Shown: one piece after another, positions 33,336 to 40,059 of the stretch | Layout: each line of letters begins with the position of its first letter | How positions within the stretch are numbered: the first letter of the stretch is position 1 | Source of the DNA: Bythopirellula sp. | GTDB lineage: Bacteria; Planctomycetota; Planctomycetia; Pirellulales; Lacipirellulaceae | Reading direction: 5' to 3' | NCBI GenBank assembly: GCA_028285205.1 | Contig: JANQQA010000048.1 | Coordinates: 1 to 40,059, forward strand | Length of the DNA stretch: 40,059 nucleotides | Position numbers and translations under genes: made by a program | The notes under the pieces: model-generated | Databases searched by the model: none | Told to the model about the DNA's origin: nothing | What the model saw: only the letters and a program-made list of their open reading frames with translations

Positions 33336-34529
33336 CTAGCGGCCGTTCGCCATCGCTTCAGGCAAGGCGGCACTGAACCATTGCAGCTCCTTCGCTATGC
33401 CGTCTGATAAGCGAGCTTGTCGTAGCTCCTCGGGCAAGACGCCCCAAGCGTACGTTTCGATCTCGAAGTGCGCCAACTCTGGCATCTCACGAGTGGCAAT
33501 CTTCAAACATTCGAGTATCTGTTTTCTGGATGTCTGCAAAAACCCAAACTGCTCAAGGAAGATGGGCACATGGAAGTGAATACGCCATTGGCTCGTCAGC
33601 TCTTCTGGGTCAATGACCGTAACTAATGCCGCTATCAAGTCCTCAAACAAGACTGGCTCGGCATCCGGTGACGCTCGAATGACTGTTTGATGCAGGTAGC
33701 GATCTTCGGCAAACGAGCGAAGCTGATGTAACGCGTCAGCACGCTGCTCAGGCACGATTTCGTCAAACGGCAGGATAATCGCGGAGGACACTTGGACCTT
33801 GCCGACGTGAATTCCGGCCGCTTTCAATACTCGAAGCGCAGCAGCCTGCTCTTCGAACATGACTGCGGAATGGCAGATGTCATGACACACACGGATATGC
33901 CGACGAATCTGCATTTCATCACCATCGGCGAGCAAATAATCCTCAAAGAAGCGAACAACATCTTGCGCTCGGTCCAAGACGCAACCCGGCTCTGGCTCCA
34001 GGCACAAGTAAATCAACCTACCACTCTCTTCTTCCAATCTCACGAGACGATCAGTAACCGTACGCAAGTTGGCAGCAGCTGCCGATAATCGGCGTGCGTT
34101 TGCCGCAGGCGTTCCCCACTGTATTGGAAGGGTCGAAATGCTGCCTTCCATCGCCGCTGGTAGCAGAGTGTCGAGGATCTCGATCAGATCGAGCGTGTAA
34201 TCAACACGTGGCTGCTCGGACCAAGTCGGTCTATAGACTTCGTGTTTGACGACCGGTTGATGAAAGTCGCCGTAGGGAAAACCGTTGAGCGTAAACGGAG
34301 CCAGACCGGCCTCAGCTAACCATGCTGCGAATTCTTCGGCTTGGTCTTCTTCACGTAGCTTGCGAGCTGTTCTGGCTGAAAGCCAAAGCCCAATGCCAAG
34401 CGGGTCGTCCGGTACAAATTGCTCTTTCACAGCGACCGCGTGCTCCCCAAGATTGGCTCGCGTCGTTTCCAAATCTGCGCCCGCGTGAACGTTCGTACAA
34501 TAACCGACCTGAATCGTAGGGATATTCAT
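33336..34529 (-). CDS. EboE-like TIM-barrel protein (sugar isomerase-type fold)
   Basis: 397 residues. The segments IQVGYCTNVHAGADLETTRANL (start), PFTLNGFPYGDFHQPVVKHEVYRPTWSEQPRVDYTLDL, LCLEPEPGCVLDRAQDVVRFFEDY, IRVCHDICHSAVMFEEQAAALRVLKAAGIHVGKVQVSSAI and HFHVPIFLEQFGFLQTSR match EboE-like proteins, which have a xylose-isomerase-type TIM barrel with metal-binding E, D and H residues. In cyanobacteria EboE belongs to a metabolite-trafficking cluster; here no other ebo gene is seen. It is 59 bp after the COG0523 gene and 147 bp before the iota-CA gene, so it is likely part of the zinc operon. Precise role unknown. Confidence 0.75.
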   Translation of the reverse strand: MNIPTIQVGYCTNVHAGADLETTRANLGEHAVAVKEQFVPDDPLGIGLWLSARTARKLREEDQAEEFAAWLAEAGLAPFTLNGFPYGDFHQPVVKHEVYRPTWSEQPRVDYTLDLIEILDTLLPAAMEGSISTLPIQWGTPAANARRLSAAAANLRTVTDRLVRLEEESGRLIYLCLEPEPGCVLDRAQDVVRFFEDYLLADGDEMQIRRHIRVCHDICHSAVMFEEQAAALRVLKAAGIHVGKVQVSSAIILPFDEIVPEQRADALHQLRSFAEDRYLHQTVIRASPDAEPVLFEDLIAALVTVIDPEELTSQWRIHFHVPIFLEQFGFLQTSRKQILECLKIATREMPELAHFEIETYAWGVLPEELRQARLSDGIAKELQWFSAALPEAMANGR

Positions 34530-34588
34530 GATCGCAATCTTGTCTTCCTGAAAGCGGAATCGCTATTTGTTTCGCGGATGCATAGCGT

Positions 34589-35671
34589 CTATTTGTCCAA
34601 ACACTCAAGCAATTTGACTTCAAACTCGTTCCAGCCTGACGTCTTTCGGTCCAGGATAATCTCGAGGCGACTATCACGCCGATAGGCCGAAGGAGCGTAG
34701 GAGGTTCCATCTTTAGCGCGATTGATCATCCACCAATCGCCTTCACATCGAAACACGCCTTTCAATCGAACGATTGGATGAACGTATCCCAGCAGGTCGA
34801 GCAGCTCGTCTCGGTCGAAAATGTCGTCTACATGAAAGATCCAGCCGCAGGCATCGTAGCTCGAGTCGTCGTTTTGGAACCGGAGTGGGTGGCCTGGAGT
34901 GGGCGTTCGATGAGCATGATCGTCCCAAAGCTGATCGCTAGAGTTATCTTCAGCACGATGATCGTTCTCCAGAGCGAGATCAAGAACTGGCAACTCAGCT
35001 TGTTCTGATTCTGGCGATGGGTGGGCATCGTCAAAAAGGGGAAAACGGACTGTGTCGAATTCCATATCCATCAATGCAGGGTCAATTACGCCGAAGCTGG
35101 TCTCCATAATCAGTTGTTTCGGAGGGCGGAAGCTCTCGACCCAAGCGCGACAGCGATCAATCAACTCGCGATCACGACTGTCGGTCCAATTCAACACAAC
35201 GATATCTGCTAATTGCACCTGGTCTTGAAAGACTGCTGTCTCGCGCCAACGCACATCCTCAAAATCTTTTGGATCGATCAAGCAGATGATATTGCGAAGG
35301 TCGATTGCACTGGCGAAATCCGGGCTGCGGAGAATGTCGACGACTTTCGCCGGGTGACTGACGCCAGAAGGCTCTAGGATTAGTCGGTCAGGTTTGGTGC
35401 GACGGATGAATTGCGCTAGCAATGGTCGGAATACCAGTGCCAGCGTACAACAGGCGCAACCTCCTCCCAACTCTTCGACAGCGATGCCTTCTAGGCTTGA
35501 ATCAACTAAAGCATGGTCAATGGAGACCATTCCGAATTCGTTGATAAGGATAGACCACTGCTCACCAACGGAGCGTTGATCGATCAGCTTCGCGATGGCA
35601 GTTGTCTTTCCCGAGCCAAGAAAACCGACAATCACATTGGTCGGTATTCGCTTTCCTTTTTCCCACGCCAT
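34589..35671 (-). CDS. COG0523 GTPase, zinc metallochaperone (ZNG1/ZigA type)
   Basis: 360 residues. Walker A GFLGSGKTT (16-24), the metal-binding C-x-C-C motif in GGGCACCTL, DPKDFEDVRWRETAVFQDQVQLADIVVLNWTD (NWTD for the usual NKxD guanine-binding motif) and a C-terminal CobW_C domain are clear. A histidine/acid-rich linker (ENDHRAEDNSSDQLWDDHAHRTPTPGH) lies between them. Such GTPases deliver zinc to chosen proteins under zinc limitation. The start at 35671 is set by GGGAGGT at 35680-35686; a longer frame to 35719 would overlap the queD 3' end. It follows queD by 19 bp, so it is in the same transcript. Confidence 0.92.
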   Translation of the reverse strand: MAWEKGKRIPTNVIVGFLGSGKTTAIAKLIDQRSVGEQWSILINEFGMVSIDHALVDSSLEGIAVEELGGGCACCTLALVFRPLLAQFIRRTKPDRLILEPSGVSHPAKVVDILRSPDFASAIDLRNIICLIDPKDFEDVRWRETAVFQDQVQLADIVVLNWTDSRDRELIDRCRAWVESFRPPKQLIMETSFGVIDPALMDMEFDTVRFPLFDDAHPSPESEQAELPVLDLALENDHRAEDNSSDQLWDDHAHRTPTPGHPLRFQNDDSSYDACGWIFHVDDIFDRDELLDLLGYVHPIVRLKGVFRCEGDWWMINRAKDGTSYAPSAYRRDSRLEIILDRKTSGWNEFEVKLLECLDK

Positions 35672-35690
35672 TTTCAAGCACCTCCCGCAA

Positions 35691-36170
35691 TCAGCGCACT
35701 CCAACTGCTTCTGGGGCAACTGCGGCTACTAACGAGGTGGCTGACTGTAGTCTCGCCTCAGCAAAAGACGCTTCAGTCTCCCAGATTCTTACACACGTTG
35801 CCGTCACGTCGGTGTCCCCCAATAACTTTGGGCAAACGACCTCTAACAAGTAACGAGCCATGTTTTCCGCGGTAGGGTTGTATGGAAGCTGATAGTACTT
35901 GCACGGCTCAACCATCTTGATTGCGCTGAGGCCGTTTTCGTCAGCCTGGTTTAGGATAAAGCCATGATCCCAGTGTTCATCTAGCCATCCCTCGAAGCGT
36001 GACTTGAGTTCCGCAAAGTCAATCACTCTGCCAACCGAGTCGACATCGTTGCTCGTCACGAAGAAGTCAGCAACATAGTTGTGGCCGTGAAAGAACTCAC
36101 ACTTACCGCCATGTTGGTGAAGGCGGTGTCCCGCACAAAACTTGATGCGACGCATTATCTCTAGGTTCAT
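35691..36170 (-). CDS. queD: 6-carboxytetrahydropterin synthase (QueD) paralogue
   Basis: 159 residues of the 6-pyruvoyl-tetrahydropterin synthase fold. QueD makes 6-carboxytetrahydropterin for queuosine and archaeosine synthesis. Zinc histidines H15 (FCAGHRL), H28 and H30 (FHGHNY) and catalytic C24 are all there, with DHGFILN and NPTAENMARYLLEVV in the usual place. So the zinc site is kept, unlike in several neighbours. QueD paralogues next to COG0523 genes are known members of zinc-limitation regulons. Start ATG 36170 has AGGAAAG upstream; the open frame to 36266 adds an unrelated extension. First gene of the minus-strand zinc operon, downstream of the boxes at 36369-36422. Confidence 0.88.
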   Translation of the reverse strand: MNLEIMRRIKFCAGHRLHQHGGKCEFFHGHNYVADFFVTSNDVDSVGRVIDFAELKSRFEGWLDEHWDHGFILNQADENGLSAIKMVEPCKYYQLPYNPTAENMARYLLEVVCPKLLGDTDVTATCVRIWETEASFAEARLQSATSLVAAVAPEAVGVR

Positions 36171-36368
36171 AAGTGTCTTTCCTGGCTTCCTGATGTATCC
36201 GAGCAATAAGAACGATTCGATCGGTCCTTGGTCTGCAGCAGATAACCTATTCTTTGTAGTTGGCATTTCATCTGGACAGCAACCTTTCGCGCCGAACCAA
36301 AATGCATACCCCGTATGAGACAGTCTTACCTGCTGGCATATGGGTTACAGGCAAGTAAAAATGGTACA

Positions 36369-36383
36369 TGCAAGCGAATTGCA
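36369..36383. promoter_or_regulatory. candidate Zur operator upstream of queD
   Basis: TGCAAGCGAATTGCA, perfect arms, extended by A and T to a 17-bp palindrome (36368-36384). It is about 200 bp upstream of queD. Confidence 0.65.
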
Positions 36384-36407
36384 TGTAAACGCACCTGCCG
36401 TTCTGGC

Positions 36408-36422
36408 TGCAATGCAATTGCT
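36408..36422. promoter_or_regulatory. imperfect candidate Zur operator
   Basis: TGCAATGCAATTGCT, one arm base off. Centred 39 bp from the copy at 36369-36383. Could serve queD or the divergent secreted-protein operon. Confidence 0.45.
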
Positions 36423-36587
36423 GACTACATGGCGTTTCAGAAGCGATTGCAGCAGGACATGAATTGAAACCCTTTTTAAGGTCCCGTGGACCTTCCCCAT
36501 TCCATCTGTTTCGAGGCGTTTCTGCGTTTGAGCTTGTTCCTAAAGCCAGCGGATGACTCAATCGTGGCCATTGGGGATGATAGCTTT

Positions 36588-36602
36588 TGCAATTACATTG
36601 CA
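36588..36602. promoter_or_regulatory. candidate Zur operator upstream of the secreted protein/ABC operon
   Basis: TGCAATTACATTGCA, perfect TGCAAT-TAC-ATTGCA palindrome. About 280 bp before the start at 36885, which leaves a long leader. Confidence 0.65.
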
Positions 36603-36754
36603 TGTGAATTTCTCTTGGTTTTGTGAAGCAACAGGTGACAAGCTTAGAAAGCCACCTTGGCGCTTGCGGTACGCCACGCATGTCTTAGTACACGTGCGAG
36701 GCGTCTTCTGATGCCGCCTCACGAATGGCGGCAGTTCTTTTCAATTGGGAAGAG

Positions 36755-36818
36755 TCCGCAGACGCTGCGTTGTCGCAAGACCATAGCTCACTCGGCTTCG
36801 TTGACTCTGCGGATTTTT
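36755..36818 (+). terminator. possible leader terminator (attenuator) before the secreted-protein gene
   Basis: TCCGCAGA (36755-36762) pairs with TCTGCGGA (36806-36813), which is directly followed by TTTTT. An alternative hairpin CGCAG-ACG-CTGCG (36758-36770) would compete with it. Such a layout recalls attenuators, but the 43-base loop is long and the evidence is only sequence symmetry. Confidence 0.3.
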
Positions 36819-36884
36819 GTAGATGCGCTACTGGCGTACTGCCGACACTAGCTCTAACCGATTCATTGCCACAGGGAGAGTCCA

Positions 36885-37622
36885 ATGCGGAAATCTTGCT
36901 TGTTCGCGCTAACATTCATGCTAGCGACGCAGTGCTGTTTTGGAGCGAATTATTCCGAGCAACTACGATCTGCCGCAGAAGGTGGAAAGACGACCTATGT
37001 AATGTTCCATAGGGGCAACAACCGAGCGACTCAACAGATGGCTAAAGTTGTTGAATCTGTTGTTAAACGAAATGGCGAAAAATCCACGTGGGTACAGGTA
37101 AGTCTGGCGGATCCCGATGGCGCGGAATTAGTTCGTAAGTTTGACGCTACCCGGATTCCGATGCCAGCCGTCTTTGGTCTGGCGCCAAACGGAGCGGTCA
37201 CTGGAGTTTATCGTATGAAGGTGCATCCGCAGCAATTGCAGAATGCCTTGCTTACCCCCAGGCATGCAGAGATGGTCAAAGCGTTGCAGGGCCAAAAGAT
37301 CGTCGTTGCCGTATTCCAACCGGTGACTGGCGGGTTGCTGCCGACCGGTGTCCAAGAGTTTTGTCAAAGCGCTGACTATGCCGGTCAGGTTCAATTGATC
37401 GAGGTGCATGCGAGTGACGCCAAAGAGATCCCGTTCTTTAATCGAATGAAGATAAACCCTAGGCTGACCTCGCCCGTGGTGCGACTACTCCTTCCGCCGG
37501 GCAATCATCTCGGTACGTTCAAAGGCAACGTGTCGGCTTCAGTTTTGGCCGAGAAGGTTTGCAACTCCGGTAAATGCAATTGCGAAAAGTGCCAACGCAA
37601 GCGTCGAAACGCCCGTCGTTAG
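36885..37622 (+). CDS. secreted thioredoxin-fold-like protein with cysteine-rich tail
   Basis: 245 residues, function unknown. Signal peptide SCLFALTFMLATQCCFGA, then two segments resembling thioredoxin folds without the C-xx-C active site: KTTYVMFHRGNNRATQQMAKVV...WVQVSLADPDGAELVRKFDATRIPMPAVFGLAPNG and KIVVAVFQPVTGG...VQLIEVHASDAKEIPFFNRMKINP. The end is CNSGKCNCEKCQRKRRNARR, a dense cysteine cluster able to bind metal. GGGAGAG lies five bases before the ATG. It heads an operon with a MacB-type transporter and has a Zur-like box upstream, so a periplasmic metal-handling role is likely (inference). Confidence 0.7.
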   Translation: MRKSCLFALTFMLATQCCFGANYSEQLRSAAEGGKTTYVMFHRGNNRATQQMAKVVESVVKRNGEKSTWVQVSLADPDGAELVRKFDATRIPMPAVFGLAPNGAVTGVYRMKVHPQQLQNALLTPRHAEMVKALQGQKIVVAVFQPVTGGLLPTGVQEFCQSADYAGQVQLIEVHASDAKEIPFFNRMKINPRLTSPVVRLLLPPGNHLGTFKGNVSASVLAEKVCNSGKCNCEKCQRKRRNARR

Positions 37623-37681
37623 TCGGACAGGCAGCCGGTTGCATTGTTTCCCCATCTCTTCCCGGAGCAAAATGCGCGATG

Positions 37682-38929
37682 AACTTTCGAACCCTGACCT
37701 GGAAAGAAATGGTCCGCCGACCCGGGCAAGCGCTGATCGCGCTGTTCGTCGTAACGCTTGGAGTTTCCACCCTCGTCGCCGTCGACAGCGTCGTTTCGTC
37801 ATCCCAGAAGAAGATAGATGGGCAGATGCGGCAGTTGGGAGCGAACATTCTAGTGTTGCCCGAAGGAGTCACGCTGCAAGACTACCATGCAGCCGACAGT
37901 CACGGGCGATCGCTGCCTGAGGAATATGTGACTCGCATAGCACTAGCGCAGAAGGTCGGCGTCGAGGAGCTGGCGCCGAAGCTCTCCGTGGCGAGTCAAT
38001 TGAACGGCGACTCCGTTGTCATCGTAGGCATATTACCACGCACGGAGTTCTACAAGAAATCGGCCTGGAACAGCGTCGATCTGATTGCGGCCGGATTGAA
38101 TGAGACTGGCATTGGAAAGAAGCACGAAGGCTGTATGGGTAAATCCTGTCAACTTGCTTCGGCCGACAAAACTAATCTCAGCTCATACGCACAGACACGA
38201 ATCGTGCATGACCTTGATGCTACGGAAGCACTAGTCGGGTCAGATTTGGCTGAGGAATATCAGATCAAGGTTGGGCAAGAGCTGCAAATACTGGGTGGGG
38301 AATTTCGCGTTGCTGGTGTTTTACCCGCTACTGGCACGTCCGATGATGGTCGCGTGTTGGCTCATTTGCACCGCGTACAGGAGCTCGCAGAAACAGGTCC
38401 GGTCGTGAACGTGATCGAAGTGGTTGGGTGTTGCGAGGAGGCCGCGGGCAATCTTGTTGGCGAATTAGACGAACTCTTACCTAGAGGGCGTGTGGTGACG
38501 ATTTCTCAAATTGTCGAGTCGCAGGTCACGGTCAATCGGCTTATGAGCAAATTATCGTTTGCTTTGTTTGGAATTCTGATGGTGATTGGCGGAGCCAGTA
38601 TTGCCAGCGTAATGTTTGCCAACGTGGCCGAGCGTCGCCGTGAACTAGGGACGCTGATGGCGCTCGGTGCCACACCAGCCAAGGTCAGCGGGCTAATCCT
38701 ATTGAAGGCATCCACGATCGGCCTGCTAGGGGGTGCGCTCGGTTTGATTCTTGGCTGTATCTCAGCATTGATCGTCGGGCCAGCATTACTAGGGCTGCCG
38801 ATCGCGATGTCTAGCGGCATGATCTTGTTGAGCGTGGCCGTTGCCGTCGGCGTGTCACTTGTGGCAAGCTACTTTCCAGCGCGTAGGGCATCGCGATTGG
38901 ATCCCTGCGTCTGCTTCCAGCAAAGCTGA
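37682..38929 (+). CDS. FtsX/MacB-type ABC transporter permease
   Basis: 415 residues. One N-terminal membrane helix (QALIALFVVTLGVSTLVAV), a large periplasmic MacB_PCD-type domain, then three helices near the C-terminus (LSFALFGILMVIGGASIASV, IGLLGGALGLILGCISALI, SGMILLSVAVAVGVSLVASY) with the FtsX signature VAERRRELGTLMALGATPAKV. The outer domain carries the unusual GCMGKSC pair and CC in VVGCCEEA, possible metal ligands. Start ATG 37682 was chosen because the first helix begins soon after; the open frame runs back into the previous gene. It lies 59 bp after the secreted protein and 40 bp before its ATPase. Confidence 0.85.
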   Translation, partial: NFRTLTWKEMVRRPGQALIALFVVTLGVSTLVAVDSVVSSSQKKIDGQMRQLGANILVLPEGVTLQDYHAADSHGRSLPEEYVTRIALAQKVGVEELAPKLSVASQLNGDSVVIVGILPRTEFYKKSAWNSVDLIAAGLNETGIGKKHEGCMGKSCQLASADKTNLSSYAQTRIVHDLDATEALVGSDLAEEYQIKVGQELQILGGEFRVAGVLPATGTSDDGRVLAHLHRVQELAETGPVVNVIEVVGCCEEAAGNLVGELDELLPRGRVVTISQIVESQVTVNRLMSKLSFALFGILMVIGGASIASVMFANVAERRRELGTLMALGATPAKVSGLILLKASTIGLLGGALGLILGCISALIVGPALLGLPIAMSSGMILLSVAVAVGVSLVASYFPARRASRLDPCVCFQQS

Positions 38930-38969
38930 GTAATGTTTAGTGTAACCAGATGCCTGTTGCGGAAATAAA

Positions 38970-39662
38970 ATGATTGAACTGAATGCTGTAACAAAGAGCT
39001 ATTGCCGCGGCGCGGACGAAGTCGCAGCATTACAATCGACGACGTTGACCATTGGTGGAAATGATTTTACGGCAATTGTGGGCCCTAGCGGCAGCGGGAA
39101 GTCCACGATGTTGTGCATGATTGGTGGCATGCTCGCCCCAACTTCCGGGCAGATCAACGTGGACGGTGAGTCGTTGTACGATCAGTCGGTTGCCCAGCGT
39201 TGCCAGTTTCGCAATGAACGGGTCGGTTTTGTCTTCCAGAGCTTCAATCTAGTGCCCTGGCTCACGGCAGTGGAAAATGTGCAGCTACCGTTGAGTATTC
39301 GCGGAACATCGGCGAAAGAGCAGCGGCAGCGAGCTGAGTCCCTGTTGGCACGCTTCGGATTAGAGACTCGGTTGCAGCATCGGCCGTCCGAACTGAGCGC
39401 TGGCCAGCAACAACGCGTTGCACTGGCGCGGACACTCGTTACCAATCCGCAGCTGATCTTGGCCGATGAACCCACAGGCAATCTCGACCCAGATTCGCGC
39501 GATCTGGTCTTGCAAACGTTTGCCGAGTTGCACGCCGATGGCCGCGCCGTGGTGCTCGTTACTCATGACCACAATGTTTCGACCGCCGCGCAGCGTGTAT
39601 TGCGTATCGAAGAGGGCCAGGTTTGCGAGCAGTCGTTGGGTGAATCCGACGTGGCAGCTTGA
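38970..39662 (+). CDS. MacB/LolD-type ABC transporter ATPase
   Basis: 230 residues, cytoplasmic ATPase partner of the permease. Walker A GPSGSGKST, Q-loop FVFQSFNLVPWLT, signature LSAGQQQRVALAR, Walker B LILADEPTGNLD and H-loop VLVTHDH are all intact. This subfamily does not import substrate through the membrane but drives work on periplasmic partners, which agrees with the secreted protein encoded upstream. Last gene of the operon; no outer-membrane partner is seen before the window ends. Confidence 0.92.
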   Translation: MIELNAVTKSYCRGADEVAALQSTTLTIGGNDFTAIVGPSGSGKSTMLCMIGGMLAPTSGQINVDGESLYDQSVAQRCQFRNERVGFVFQSFNLVPWLTAVENVQLPLSIRGTSAKEQRQRAESLLARFGLETRLQHRPSELSAGQQQRVALARTLVTNPQLILADEPTGNLDPDSRDLVLQTFAELHADGRAVVLVTHDHNVSTAAQRVLRIEEGQVCEQSLGESDVAA

Positions 39663-39944
39663 TCTCATACGCGTCTGCAGGAACTGACTGTGTTTGGCAT
39701 CAACAGCGTGTGACGTTTCAGGTATGCATTGACCGACGTAACAGATCAGCGCTGCAGACCCGCCGACGTTGGCCCTGCTGACCTCTGATTGCCAATCCGC
39801 AAAAGTAGCGTCGGTGAATTTCATCTCCGCGCGCAACTGATTTTGCGCATTCTCGCATAGGCGTCAACGATTTGCGTTGCCAAGATTTGTCCGCTTCGAT
39901 GCCCTCGAAGGGAGAAGCTTTGCCAAGGACGACAGTGCAGATTA
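39663..39944. other. intergenic, nothing recognised
   Basis: No family motif on either strand; the open frames here are short and overlapping. It separates the ABC operon from an IS-like end. Confidence 0.4.
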
Positions 39945-40059
39945 ACCAAGTGGTGGTGATCACGAATGGCACGTAGGTTTTGCTAAGTTCTTTGTTGCCA
40001 GAAGGTAAGCATCGCTGTCGCAGCGTTGCATGCGTGGGTGTGATCTGAATTGGTGTCGT
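39945..40059 (+). mobile_element. left end of a second IS4-type element, cut by the window edge
   Basis: The stretch CACGAATGGCACGTAG (39961-39976) and then AAGCATCGCTGTCGCAGC (40017-40034) repeats the left end of the IS at 6173, which has CAACGAATGGCACATAG and AAGCAACGCTATCGCAGC at the same spacing. The two ends are similar over roughly 85 bp but not identical, so this is a related rather than a recent copy. Any transposase would lie beyond 40059. Confidence 0.6.

Noticed and set aside
36268..36681. 137-codon minus-strand open frame upstream of queD
   Set aside because: It spans three Zur-like boxes, has no family motif and no ribosome-binding site; judged a chance frame.
36725..37012. 95-codon plus-strand open frame
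   Set aside because: It overlaps the start of the secreted thioredoxin-like gene, which has a better ribosome-binding site and signal peptide, and contains the attenuator-like stem.
6173..40059. Idea that the two IS ends form a composite transposon carrying the zinc island
   Set aside because: The ends are clearly diverged, the distance is more than 32 kb with ordinary genes such as thiD and selO between, and the second element is cut off; no target duplications were seen.

Overview
The window looks like chromosomal DNA of a planctomycete, probably of the Pirellula/Rhodopirellula type. Evidence: several secreted proteins with PEP-CTERM sorting tails, an N-terminal LExRxLL-type export motif on a giant Calx-beta/RTX protein, a translationally coupled ECF sigma factor and Ser/Thr-kinase/WD40 pair, a DUF1559 prepilin-like gene, DUF1254/DUF1214 genes, an IS4-family element and a formylmethanofuran dehydrogenase subunit A. 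I see no rRNA, tRNA or CRISPR array.

Left part (1-26.5 kb): an accessory, partly decaying landscape. It holds five PEP-CTERM or related secreted proteins, an AraC-type regulator, two tandem DUF1254/DUF1214 genes that are both broken, a complete 1.6-kb IS4-family insertion sequence with 23-bp inverted repeats, and the Calx-beta/RTX surface protein. Next come a small LuxR-type regulator, the sigma/kinase operon running into a shattered DUF1559 gene, and several stretches without genes. Two ordinary housekeeping genes, thiD and selO, follow.

Right part (26.7-39.7 kb): a zinc-starvation island. A Fur-family Zur-like repressor sits among genes that are zinc-free or zinc-modified paralogues of zinc proteins: DksA with two of four zinc cysteines replaced, HisI with one of three zinc cysteines replaced, ribosomal protein L28 without its zinc ribbon, and an FmdB-type protein without its zinc ribbon. 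To these are added a beta-carbonic-anhydrase-like protein lacking two of three zinc ligands and, directly upstream of it in the same operon, a protein that matches the metal-independent iota-class carbonic anhydrases. The island also encodes a COG0523 (ZNG1/ZigA-type) GTPase metallochaperone, a QueD paralogue, a DUF1826 protein, an EboE-like TIM-barrel protein, a FhcA/FmdA amidohydrolase, and a secreted thioredoxin-fold protein with a MacB-type ABC transporter. A 15-bp palindrome, TGCAA-N5-TTGCA, recurs in the island's upstream regions (26.78, 26.80, 29.53, 29.54, 36.37, 36.41 and 36.59 kb) and is the best candidate for the Zur operator.

How it would work (inference): when zinc falls, Zur leaves these sites. 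Four units are then expressed: dksA-hisI-orf-DUF1826-orf (plus strand), zur-fhcA-fmdB (plus), queD-COG0523-eboE-iotaCA-betaCA-like (minus), and the secreted protein/ABC operon (plus). rpmB lies between the first two on the minus strand. The cell would swap zinc enzymes for zinc-independent versions and deliver the remaining zinc with the COG0523 chaperone. The window closes in what appears to be the left end of a second, related insertion sequence.
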